Assembly (NCBI GenBank): GCA_043736395.1
Contig: JAYTCQ010000195.1
Location: forward strand, 1-14,000
Length of the DNA stretch: 14,000 nt
Reading direction: 5' to 3'
From: JAFDVL01 sp043736395
Lineage (GTDB): Bacteria > Acidobacteriota > Blastocatellia > RBC074
Below are positions 6,516-13,102 of this stretch, one piece after another. The notes beneath the pieces were generated by a model. That model ran no database searches. It was not told the origin of the DNA and saw only the letters and a list, made by a program, of their open reading frames with translations. Positions within the stretch are counted from its first letter, which is position 1. Every line of letters begins with the position of its first letter. Position numbers and translations under genes: made by a program.

Positions 6516-7553
6516 GTGAAAACTAAGTTGCTGTTGGTAGCTTTTTTACTTCTGACCATTCCGTCAATGCTTTCTGCGCAGGCTCTGCGTAAGACTTTGG
6601 ACATTTATTATGTAGACGTTGAAGGCGGAGCGGCGACGCTGATTGTGACTCCTGCCGGAGAATCTGTTTTGGTGGATGCTGGCTGGCCTGGTTTTGAAGG
6701 CCGCGATGCAAAGCGTATTCAAGCGGCGATGACACAAGCTGGCATTACGCAAATAGATCACCTTATCAATACGCATTATCACATTGATCATTACGGTGGA
6801 ATTCCTGAACTCGCGAAAGTTGTGAAGGTTATTAATTTTTATGATCGTGGAGCAGTGGAAGCTGATTCGCAAGATAAGCCGAAACAGGAATTGTGGAGTG
6901 AATATCAAGCGGCGACCAATGGAAAGAGCATTGCGATCAAAGCTGGTGATGTCATCAAACTGAAAACGATGAAAGGAATGTTGCCTCTGAAACTTTCCTG
7001 TCTGGCAGCCAGCGGAAAGGTTGCCGGTGCAGTCATAGGTGCTGGGAATGCGGCCTGTGCGACTTCTGAGACGAAGGCCGTGGATACTTCTGACAATGCC
7101 AGAAGCGTTGTACTGAAATTGAGCTACGGTGCTTTTGATTTTTTTGATGCCGGAGATTTGACTTGGAACATTGAAAATCAATTGGTGTGCCCTTCAAATT
7201 TAATTGGCAACGTTGATCTTTATCAAGTCACGCATCACGGCATGGACATCAGCAACAATCCGGTTTTGCTGAAAACGATCAACCCAACTGTCGCGATTAT
7301 GAACAACGGACCGAAAAAAGGCGGCAGCGCGAATACCGTGAAATGGTTGCGCGATCTCCCTTCGTTACAGGCTCTGTATCAGGTTCATCGCAATATCGCG
7401 ACAACTGACAATGACAATTCCGCGCCGGAATATATTGCGAATATTGATCCCAAAGAAGAAAACATGATTTGGGTGAATGTAGACGCGAAGAAAAAAACTT
7501 TTTCGGTCACGAATGGTCGAACCAAACAAAGCAAAAATTTTCCGATCAAGTAA
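6516..7553 (+). CDS. Secreted metallo-beta-lactamase-fold hydrolase, ComEC-like
   Basis: This 345-residue protein has a signal peptide (Met-Lys-Thr-Lys, hydrophobic 5-19, Ser-Ala-Gln at 20-22) and a metallo-beta-lactamase fold. Asp54 in Val-Asp-Ala-Gly precedes the metal-binding H-x-H-x-D-H at 87-92 (H87, H89, D91, H92), followed by Tyr-Gly-Gly. Further metal-site candidates are Asp214 in Asp-Ala-Gly-Asp and the His-His-Gly at 240-242. This arrangement is seen in ComEC-like extracellular hydrolases. The 157-185 region is an insert with two Cys (162, 181) that could form a disulfide. The start is GTG with an AGGAG site ten bases upstream. It ends 3 nt before the AtuA-like gene. The substrate is unknown; a phosphodiesterase or esterase role in the periplasm or outside is inferred. 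Confidence 0.88.
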   Translation: MKTKLLLVAFLLLTIPSMLSAQALRKTLDIYYVDVEGGAATLIVTPAGESVLVDAGWPGFEGRDAKRIQAAMTQAGITQIDHLINTHYHIDHYGGIPELAKVVKVINFYDRGAVEADSQDKPKQELWSEYQAATNGKSIAIKAGDVIKLKTMKGMLPLKLSCLAASGKVAGAVIGAGNAACATSETKAVDTSDNARSVVLKLSYGAFDFFDAGDLTWNIENQLVCPSNLIGNVDLYQVTHHGMDISNNPVLLKTINPTVAIMNNGPKKGGSANTVKWLRDLPSLQALYQVHRNIATTDNDNSAPEYIANIDPKEENMIWVNVDAKKKTFSVTNGRTKQSKNFPIK

Positions 7554-7556
7554 TCT

Positions 7557-7871
7557 ATGAAAGTTCAACTTTTACAACTGGCGCACGCGCGTTCGGGTGA
7601 CAAAGGCGATACCGCCAACATTGGCTTGATCGCGCTGAAGCCGGAATACTATCCAATCCTCGTCAAAGAAGTCACCGCCGAGCGCGTCAAAGCACATTTC
7701 TCTGAAATCTGTCACGGCGAAGTCGAACGATTTGAGCTGCCGAATTTAGGCGCGCTGAATTTTCTGCTGCATCACAGCTTGGGCGGCGGCGGTACGTTGT
7801 CTCTGAAAACGGATGCGCAGGGGAAGACGCTGAGTTCGGCTTTGTTACGGATGGAAGTTGATGTGGCGTGA
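7557..7871 (+). CDS. Small AtuA-like protein (AtuA C-terminal-type domain)
   Basis: This 104-residue protein matches the C-terminal domain found in AtuA-related proteins, recognised by the His-Ala-Arg-Ser-Gly-Asp-Lys-Gly-Asp-Thr-Ala-Asn-Ile-Gly start (10-23) and the Asn-Phe-Leu-Leu-His-His-Ser-Leu-Gly-Gly-Gly-Gly segment (about 68-79). AtuA takes part in acyclic terpene (citronellol/geraniol) breakdown. The domain often occurs as a separate small subunit next to a larger AtuA N-terminal-type protein. That partner is not in this window. The gene starts 3 nt after the hydrolase stop, has no clear ribosome binding site of its own, and is probably translated by coupling. Its TGA stop lies in the left arm of the 7866-7955 inverted repeat. 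The role is uncertain. Confidence 0.8.
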   Translation: MKVQLLQLAHARSGDKGDTANIGLIALKPEYYPILVKEVTAERVKAHFSEICHGEVERFELPNLGALNFLLHHSLGGGGTLSLKTDAQGKTLSSALLRMEVDVA

Positions 7872-7955
7872 ACTGTTAGTTCGCGCTGGTTTGTCAGAAG
7901 TTAATTGTTCTGCCAATCGTTCCCTGCGCAATCAGCGCGAACTAACAGTTCACGC
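7866..7955. repeat. 23-bp perfect inverted repeat with 44-bp loop
   Basis: Arms at 7866-7888 and 7933-7955 are exact reverse complements over 23 bases (core AACTGTTAGTTCGCGC). The left arm contains the TGA stop of the AtuA-like gene (7869-7871). No T-run follows the right arm, so it is not a typical intrinsic terminator, and it ends 14 bp before the ABC transporter promoter. A 23-bp exact match in a 163-bp gap is not chance. It may be a small palindromic mobile-type element, or an RNA hairpin protecting the upstream transcript's 3' end. Confidence 0.85.
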
Positions 7956-7969
7956 TACGACGTGGTGGC

Positions 7970-7999
7970 TTGACCCATCTTGATTCGCAAACCTATAAT
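7970..7999 (+). promoter_or_regulatory. Sigma70-type promoter for the ABC transporter run
   Basis: TTGACC (7970-7975) and a consensus TATAAT (7994-7999) are separated by 18 bp. Transcription would start near 8006, giving a leader of about 29 nt before the ATG at 8035. It is the best promoter match in the window and could drive the ABC exporter and the genes downstream. Confidence 0.7.
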
Positions 8000-8034
8000 C
8001 CGCCTTTTATTTTCTCCACACGTTTCCGCCTGTA

Positions 8035-9861
8035 ATGAAGGAATTTCGCCGACTCATCCAATACCTCCAACCTTATCGCATCACCTTCGCTCTTTCGATT
8101 GTGTTGATGATTGCGACGGGATTATTTGAAGGGGCAACGCGGGTTCTGGTCGTGCCGATTTTTAATAAATTGGCGGACAGTAAGGGGCAAAGTTCAGTCC
8201 TGCAAAACTTGCAAACTGTCTTGCAAAAACTTCACCTTGATCAATTTTTGCCTACTGAGTCAACCTCGCTGACAACGATTGCGTTTTTGCTGGTTGGCTT
8301 CACGCTAGCGAAAGGAATTGCTGAATATTTTTCATCATTTTTGATGAGCTATATCGGGCAACATGTGATCGCCGATGTTCGTTCATCGCTTTACAATCAC
8401 GTGATGAAGCAGTCCGCGAAATTTTTTGCAATTCATCCGACGAATAATTTGACAGCGCATTTGATGAGCGACGCCATGCAAATTGAGCGTTCGGTGTCGG
8501 ACACGTTGCGCGATATGCTGCGCGAATCCGTCAGCCTCATCGTTTATCTTTCATTGCTTTTTAGCATTAACTGGAAGCTGGCAGGAGGAATGTTTTTGAT
8601 TGCTCCACCCGTGGGATATTTGACCACGACCTTCAATAAAAAATTGCGCAAGTATGTGAATTCACGTCAGCAAAGCGGAGCTGAAATGCTTGACGTTGCG
8701 CAGGAAGCGATTTCTTCACAGCGCGTTGTCAAAGCTTTCGGAATGGAGCGATATGAAAGCGAACGTTTTGCGGTGGCGGCACGCAAACAAATGCGTGATC
8801 AACTCAAGGCGATGCGCATTTATTTTATCTCGCCGATTGTGCTGGAATTGATCGGCGTGATCGCCATCGCGTCATTGCTGATTTATGTGAACCAGTACAT
8901 TGAGTCGAGGCAAATGACGCTGGGCGATTTTGCCATGTTCATTGTGACGATGTTCAGCGCATATGATCCGATTCGTCGTTTGAGCCGCTTGCAACATGAT
9001 TTGCAACAAGGCTTAGCTTCCGCGTCGCGAATTTTCAAGGTGATGGATACGGATTTGGAAATGCGCGATAAACCGGAAGCGATCGCGCTGCAAAAATTTG
9101 AACAGTCCCTTGAATTTCAGGATGTTTCGTTTAGCTACGGCGCAGGCTTTGATATTCCGGTCGTCGAAGATGTGAGCTTCAAAGTCGCCGCTGGAGAAAT
9201 GCTGGCCATTGTCGGGCAAAGCGGGGCAGGGAAATCTACGCTGACGAATTTGATTCCCCGTTTGTACGAAGTGACGAAAGGCAAAGTGTTGATTGATGGT
9301 CACGACGTCCGCGATTTACAATTGGCTACGCTTCGTTCGCAAATTGCGATGGTGACGCAGGAAGTTCACTTGTTCAATGACACCGTTCGCGCGAATCTGG
9401 CGTATGGATCGTTCGGCAAGAACGATAGTGACGCAAGTATTAAAATTGCCGCAAAAGCTGCGTTGGCGGATGAATTCATCAGTAATTTACCGAATGGTTA
9501 TGATACGGTAGTCGGCGAGCGCGGGCTGATTCTTTCAGGCGGACAGCGCCAGAGAATTGCTATCGCACGCGCAATTTTGAAAGATGCGCCGATTTTAATT
9601 TTGGATGAGGCGACTTCGGCGCTGGATACGGAAAGTGAATTGTTTGTGCAGCAGGCACTGAATAATTTGATGGAAGGGCGCACGACAATTGTCATTGCGC
9701 ATCGCCTTTCGACAGTGCGTAAGGCGAATCGAATTATTGTGATGGATGCCGGACGCATTGCTGAAATCGGTTCTCATCAGGAACTGATGGCAAATAATGG
9801 AATTTATCGTAAACTGTATGATTTACAGTTTGCTGAAGAAACAGATAATAGTGAGCAGTAA
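8035..9861 (+). CDS. MsbA-like ABC exporter (fused membrane and ATPase domains)
   Basis: This 608-residue half-transporter has an exporter membrane domain with about six helices (roughly 15-45, 80-105, 163-200 as a pair, and 262-310 as a pair) and a C-terminal ATPase domain. ATPase motifs are complete: Walker A Gly-Gln-Ser-Gly-Ala-Gly-Lys-Ser at 394-401, Q-loop Gln442, signature Leu-Ser-Gly-Gly-Gln at 500-504, Walker B Leu-Ile-Leu-Asp-Glu with catalytic Glu525, and H-loop His556. The protein works as a homodimer in the inner membrane. MsbA flips lipid A core, which fits a Gram-negative envelope, but lipids, peptides or drugs are equally possible from sequence. The ATG at 8035 has no Shine-Dalgarno sequence. 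A promoter lies 36-65 bp upstream. It heads the yicC-gmk-rpoZ-coaBC run. Confidence 0.93.
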   Translation: MKEFRRLIQYLQPYRITFALSIVLMIATGLFEGATRVLVVPIFNKLADSKGQSSVLQNLQTVLQKLHLDQFLPTESTSLTTIAFLLVGFTLAKGIAEYFSSFLMSYIGQHVIADVRSSLYNHVMKQSAKFFAIHPTNNLTAHLMSDAMQIERSVSDTLRDMLRESVSLIVYLSLLFSINWKLAGGMFLIAPPVGYLTTTFNKKLRKYVNSRQQSGAEMLDVAQEAISSQRVVKAFGMERYESERFAVAARKQMRDQLKAMRIYFISPIVLELIGVIAIASLLIYVNQYIESRQMTLGDFAMFIVTMFSAYDPIRRLSRLQHDLQQGLASASRIFKVMDTDLEMRDKPEAIALQKFEQSLEFQDVSFSYGAGFDIPVVEDVSFKVAAGEMLAIVGQSGAGKSTLTNLIPRLYEVTKGKVLIDGHDVRDLQLATLRSQIAMVTQEVHLFNDTVRANLAYGSFGKNDSDASIKIAAKAALADEFISNLPNGYDTVVGERGLILSGGQRQRIAIARAILKDAPILILDEATSALDTESELFVQQALNNLMEGRTTIVIAHRLSTVRKANRIIVMDAGRIAEIGSHQELMANNGIYRKLYDLQFAEETDNSEQ

Positions 9862-9863
9862 AT

Positions 9864-9912
9864 AGTTAACAGCAAGAAGGAAGTGATCTCGCCATTTTTT
9901 GTTCTGTTAACT
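9864..9912. repeat. 9-bp inverted repeat between the ABC transporter and yicC
   Basis: AGTTAACAG (9864-9872) and CTGTTAACT (9904-9912) are perfect reverse complements separated by 31 bp, within the 65-bp gap. A T-run sits just before the right arm rather than after it, so it does not look like a terminator of the upstream gene. It could be a weak transcript-end hairpin or a small repeat remnant; chance is possible. Confidence 0.4.
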
Positions 9913-9926
9913 TCTAACTAAAATTT

Positions 9927-10802
9927 ATGATTAAAAGCATGACAGGTTTCGGACAGAGTTCCCTGACCGCTGAAACCTTCAAAGTCACGATTGATTTACG
10001 ATCCGTCAATAACCGTAACCTGGATGTTCACTGGCGCGCTCCGATGGAATTGGCTGCGCTGGAAATTCCGCTGAAGAAATTTGTACAGGCGGTGATTAAA
10101 CGCGGACGTGTTGACGTGAACATTAATTTTACGCAGACCGCCGATACGGAATATGAAATTAATCGTCCCTTGGTTCGCGGCTACCTTGCGGCGCTTCGCA
10201 CGATGCGCGAAGAATTTGGATTGGCGGGTGACGCGACATTAGATTCAATTGCGCGGCTGCCGAACGTCTTACAAAATTCCAGCAAAGGTTCGCAATTATC
10301 TGATGAGGTTACAATCGGAGTTGAAACGGCGCTGGTCGAAGCATTGACGAAACTCGTGTCAATGCGTGCCATCGAAGGCGAACAACTGCACAAAGAATTA
10401 AATTCGCGCATTGATAAAATCGAAGCGGCCTTGCGTATCATTGAAACCAATGCGCCGGATGTCACGTCTGCTTATCGTGACAAACTGAATAAACGTCTGA
10501 GCGAATTACTGGAAAGTGTTTCCGTGGACGAAACGCGGCTGGCACAGGAAGTCGCTTACTTAGCCGAACGCGCAGACATCAGCGAAGAAATTACGCGCTT
10601 GAATTCACATTTGGTACAACTCCGCGAGCTGATAAATACCAGCGATGAAATCGGTAAGAAGTTGGATTTTTTGTTACAGGAAACCAACCGTGAAGCGAAT
10701 ACAATTTTGTCTAAAGCTTCAGAATTAGCAATTTGCGATGCCGCAATTGAAATCAAAACGGAAGTCGAAAAATTGCGTGAACAAGCAAATAACGTAGAGT
10801 AG
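9927..10802 (+). CDS. yicC: YicC family endoribonuclease
   Basis: This 291-residue protein is a full-length YicC. The family start Met-Ile-Lys-Ser-Met-Thr-Gly-Phe-Gly is present (1-9), then Ser-Val-Asn-Asn-Arg-Asn-Leu-Asp (26-33) in the N-terminal domain. The C-terminal domain has Glu-Arg-Ala-Asp-Ile-Ser-Glu-Glu (214-221), Arg-Leu-Asn-Ser-His-Leu (224-229) and Gly-Lys-Lys-Leu-Asp-Phe-Leu-Leu-Gln-Glu (243-252). YicC in E. coli is an RNA endonuclease that trims small RNAs and mRNAs; the precise targets here are unknown. Its place just before gmk and rpoZ is conserved in many bacteria, which supports the call. The ATG has no clear ribosome binding site. Confidence 0.95.
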   Translation: MIKSMTGFGQSSLTAETFKVTIDLRSVNNRNLDVHWRAPMELAALEIPLKKFVQAVIKRGRVDVNINFTQTADTEYEINRPLVRGYLAALRTMREEFGLAGDATLDSIARLPNVLQNSSKGSQLSDEVTIGVETALVEALTKLVSMRAIEGEQLHKELNSRIDKIEAALRIIETNAPDVTSAYRDKLNKRLSELLESVSVDETRLAQEVAYLAERADISEEITRLNSHLVQLRELINTSDEIGKKLDFLLQETNREANTILSKASELAICDAAIEIKTEVEKLREQANNVE

Positions 10803-10859
10803 GTGTCAGGTTTCGGGTGTTAGGTGTCAGCAATACACTCCGCATTCCGAAATCCGTAA
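10802..10859 (+). repeat. Tandem repeats upstream of gmk
   Basis: The gap between yicC and gmk is nearly all repeat. Positions 10802-10830 hold repeated GGTGTCAG / GGTGTTAG units. Positions 10839-10859 hold three degenerate heptamers, TCCGCAT, TCCGAAA and TCCGTAA. The heptamer is the same unit that forms the 28-bp repeat inside coaBC at 12311-12338. Only 8 bp then separate the repeat from the gmk ATG. Confidence 0.65.
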
Positions 10860-10867
10860 TTAAAACT

Positions 10868-11479
10868 ATGGCTGGAAATTTAATTATTATTTCGGCTCCG
10901 TCGGGAGCAGGCAAGACGACTCTGGTGCAGGAAGTGCAAAAGCGAATTCATGGGATTCGCGCTTCGATTTCGTTCACTTCACGCGCACCGCGTCCCGGTG
11001 AAGTTGATGGCAAAGATTATTACTTTGTCACGCGCGATGAATTTAATCGCATGGTACTGAACAAGGAATTTCTGGAATGGGCTGAAGTTCACGGAAATTA
11101 CTACGGAACTTCACGCGACATCGTCACCAAAATGTTGCAGGACGGATCGGACGTCGTCCTGACAATTGATGTGCAAGGCGCGGTTCAGACACGTAAACTT
11201 TTTCACGATGCCATCAGTATTTTTGTTATTCCGCCTTCATATGAAATCTTGATTGAAAGATTGACCGGGCGTGGCAGTGACGAAGATGCCGATCTCAAAC
11301 TGCGGATGCACAACGCGCAGAAAGAACTTGAACAATATGCTTCGTACGATTATATCATTATTAATGACGAGCTGGAGTACGCGGTGCGTGAATTTGAATC
11401 AATCGTGGTAGCTGTGCGCTGTCGGGTTCATAATCGTGTCGAATCAGCCGAATTGATTCTTAAGGGTTTTTATAAGTAG
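10868..11479 (+). CDS. gmk: Guanylate kinase
   Basis: This 203-residue kinase phosphorylates GMP to GDP with ATP in the cytoplasm, feeding GTP and dGTP supply. The P-loop is Ser-Ala-Pro-Ser-Gly-Ala-Gly-Lys-Thr (9-17). GMP-binding residues appear in Ser-Phe-Thr-Ser-Arg-Ala-Pro-Arg-Pro-Gly-Glu (35-45), Tyr-Tyr-Gly-Thr (78-81) and Asp-Val-Gln-Gly (101-104). The Arg-Gly lid (about 132-147) is present. The reading frame opens at 10817, but the Met at 10868 gives the normal family N-terminus, and the extra 17 residues would be translated from repeat sequence. No Shine-Dalgarno site is seen. rpoZ follows 26 bp later. Confidence 0.95.
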   Translation: MAGNLIIISAPSGAGKTTLVQEVQKRIHGIRASISFTSRAPRPGEVDGKDYYFVTRDEFNRMVLNKEFLEWAEVHGNYYGTSRDIVTKMLQDGSDVVLTIDVQGAVQTRKLFHDAISIFVIPPSYEILIERLTGRGSDEDADLKLRMHNAQKELEQYASYDYIIINDELEYAVREFESIVVAVRCRVHNRVESAELILKGFYK

Positions 11480-11488
11480 TTAATTTAC

Positions 11489-11494
11489 AAGGAG
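11489..11494 (+). promoter_or_regulatory. Ribosome binding site of rpoZ
   Basis: AAGGAG lies 11 bp upstream of the rpoZ ATG. It stands out because most plus-strand genes here (ABC exporter, yicC, gmk, coaBC, glycosylase) show no such site. Confidence 0.6.
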
Positions 11495-11505
11495 AAAAAT
11501 ACGTT

Positions 11506-11694
11506 ATGCCAGAAAAAAATACTGCTACATCTTTTGATAGTAAATATCGCAAAATTCTGATTGCTGCCAAACGTAGCAAACAAATTCAAAATGGAGCCAG
11601 ACCTCGTGTCTCAATGCCCAATGCCAAGCCGACCCGCGTCGCCTTAGCTGAGATTGATCTGGGCTTAATTCATTACGAAATCACAAAACGGTAA
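11506..11694 (+). CDS. rpoZ: DNA-directed RNA polymerase omega subunit
   Basis: This 62-residue protein is short but matches the omega subunit, which helps assemble and stabilise RNA polymerase. The diagnostic part is Asp-Ser-Lys-Tyr-Arg (11-15), Ala-Ala-Lys-Arg-Ser-Lys-Gln-Ile-Gln-Asn-Gly-Ala (20-31), then Lys-Pro-Thr-Arg-Val-Ala-Leu-Ala-Glu-Ile (41-50). Its position between gmk and coaBC is the common conserved order, which supports the call. It has a good AAGGAG site. Confidence 0.9.
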   Translation: MPEKNTATSFDSKYRKILIAAKRSKQIQNGARPRVSMPNAKPTRVALAEIDLGLIHYEITKR

Positions 11695-11696
11695 AA

Positions 11697-11777
11697 AAGT
11701 AATGAGTAAGGCGAGTGCTGAGTGCTGAGTAGAAAGACACTCGGTTCTAAGCACTCAGCACTTCCTTCTCATCACTT
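11697..11777. repeat. Imperfect inverted repeat with GTGCTGA tandem core
   Basis: Arms at 11697-11726 and 11750-11777 pair with a few mismatches; the inner 11 bases, AGTGCTGAGTG / CACTCAGCACT, match exactly. The left arm continues into another GCTGAGT, so it is also a tandem repeat of a 7-base unit. It fills most of the 93-bp gap between rpoZ and coaBC. No T-run follows, so a terminator is doubtful. Confidence 0.7.
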
Positions 11778-11787
11778 CTAAAAGTTT

Positions 11788-13017
11788 ATGAATGTTCTGC
11801 TGGGCGTGACAGGTTGTATTGGCGCTTATAAAGCTGCTGAAATTTTGCGCTTGCTGCAAAAATCCGGTGCTCAAGTTCGCGTTGTCATGACCCGTTCCGC
11901 TACTGAATTCATTCAGCCTCTCACCTTTGAAGCGCTTTCAGGACAATCCGTTATCGTCGAAATGTATGATCGTCCAAACTACGCGGTCATTGAGCATATT
12001 GCGCTGGCCCGTGAAGCGGACTTACTGCTTATTGCGCCTGCCACCGCTAATGTTTTGGCGAAATTCGCGAACGGAATAGCTGATGATTTTCTCTCGACGC
12101 TGTACCTTTCAAATACGAATCCGGTTTTGATCGCGCCTGCGATGAACGTTGAAATGTGGAGCCATCCGGCGACGCAAAACAATCTGAAAATTCTTAGAGA
12201 ACGCGGAAATCATTTTGTTGATCCGGGCAGCGGCTATCAGGCGTGTGGTGAAGTTGGTGTTGGACGTTTGGCTGAACCTGAAGAAATTGTTACGCGTGCA
12301 TTGGAAATTCTCCGCATTCCGCATTCCGCACTCCGCACAGATTTGGCTGGCGAAAAAGTTGTCATTACCGCCGGCCCCACAATTGAAGATATTGATCCGG
12401 TGCGCTTTATTACCAATCGTTCCTCTGGAAAAATGGGCTATGCTTTAGCCGAAGCCGCACAATTTCGCGGAGCTGAAGTCACGCTGATCAGTGGGCCAAC
12501 GAAACTTTCAGCTCCTGCTCATGTTGAGGTAATTCCAGTGAGATCAACCCGCGAAATGTCCGAAGCTGTGATGCGAAAGGTGAACGAAAGCACTGTTTTT
12601 ATTGGCTGCGCTGCGGTCGCTGATTTTCGTCCGGCGGTTCGGGCTGAGCAAAAAATGAAAAAGAATGGTCAGCAGGTAATGACGCTGGAACTTGAAGCAA
12701 CGGAAGATATTATTGCTGTGGTCGGCGCATTATCTGATAATCAAAATAGAATTGTGATTGGTTTTGCGGCTGAATCTGAGTTGCTGCTCAGTAATGCTGA
12801 AAAAAAATTGAGCAGTAAAAATCTTGATTTAATTGTTGCGAATGACATTACGCGGACGGATGCCGGATTCGATGTCGAGACCAATGCGGCTACGATTTTG
12901 CGACGTGACGGGACTCAGCAGGAAACAGCGTTAATGAGTAAACGCGAACTTGCCGACACGGTGCTGAATGAGATAATTCGGTTGAGACACGCAAATGCAG
13001 AAGCCCGCACGCAGTAA
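11788..13017 (+). CDS. coaBC: Bifunctional CoaBC (4'-phosphopantothenoylcysteine synthetase/decarboxylase)
   Basis: This 409-residue enzyme makes two steps of coenzyme A: CoaB joins 4'-phosphopantothenate to cysteine using CTP, and CoaC decarboxylates the product using FMN. The N-terminal CoaC half has the catalytic His70 (Ile-Glu-His), the Pro-Ala-Met-Asn motif (117-120) and Cys153 in Gly-Tyr-Gln-Ala-Cys-Gly. The CoaB half starts with Ile-Thr-Ala-Gly-Pro-Thr (193-198) and Asn-Arg-Ser-Ser-Gly-Lys-Met-Gly (210-217), with a Lys-rich Lys-Met-Lys-Lys at 289-292. The linker (about 175-184) is encoded by a TCCGCAT repeat, and the last seven codons plus stop lie in an inverted-repeat arm. No clear ribosome binding site precedes the ATG at 11788. 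Confidence 0.95.
   Translation: MNVLLGVTGCIGAYKAAEILRLLQKSGAQVRVVMTRSATEFIQPLTFEALSGQSVIVEMYDRPNYAVIEHIALAREADLLLIAPATANVLAKFANGIADDFLSTLYLSNTNPVLIAPAMNVEMWSHPATQNNLKILRERGNHFVDPGSGYQACGEVGVGRLAEPEEIVTRALEILRIPHSALRTDLAGEKVVITAGPTIEDIDPVRFITNRSSGKMGYALAEAAQFRGAEVTLISGPTKLSAPAHVEVIPVRSTREMSEAVMRKVNESTVFIGCAAVADFRPAVRAEQKMKKNGQQVMTLELEATEDIIAVVGALSDNQNRIVIGFAAESELLLSNAEKKLSSKNLDLIVANDITRTDAGFDVETNAATILRRDGTQQETALMSKRELADTVLNEIIRLRHANAEARTQ
12311..12338 (+). repeat. Four-copy heptamer repeat inside coaBC
   Basis: Four head-to-tail 7-bp units, TCCGCAT twice then TCCGCAC twice, lie in the linker between the CoaC and CoaB domains and are translated in frame as part of about residues 175-184. Degenerate copies of the same unit occur upstream of gmk (10839-10859). 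Placement in a linker suggests tolerated insertion or slippage growth. Confidence 0.75.
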
Positions 13018-13091
13018 AGGCGCCTTTGCAGAAGTATTTTTGAACTAATGAATAGCGAAAAGATGCCCTTACTGCGTGCGGGCTTCTGCAT
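12995..13091. repeat. Long inverted repeat spanning the coaBC end and the glycosylase leader
   Basis: Arms at 12995-13017 and 13069-13091 are perfect reverse complements over 23 bases (core AGAAGCCCGCACGCAG); pairing continues inward with one mismatch to about 13021 and 13065. The left arm encodes the last seven residues of CoaBC and its TAA stop. The right arm ends 11 bp before the glycosylase ATG. No T-run follows, so it is unlikely to be a plain terminator. It looks like a small palindromic element that supplies the gene's C-terminus. Confidence 0.85.
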
Positions 13092-13102
13092 GAAAATACC
13101 TG

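Noticed and set aside
6564..7181. A 205-codon antisense reading frame inside the metallo-hydrolase gene.
   Set aside because: The forward frame has a signal peptide and a complete metal-binding motif; the reverse translation is Arg/Ser/His-rich without any motif.
7866..7955. Reading the long hairpins at 7866-7955, 11697-11777 and 12995-13091 as intrinsic terminators.
   Set aside because: None is followed by a T-run, and the loops are 23 to about 50 bases, too large for typical terminators.
7866..13091. CRISPR array, considered because of the many repeats.
   Set aside because: Repeats are not regularly spaced direct repeats with unique spacers, and no cas gene is present.
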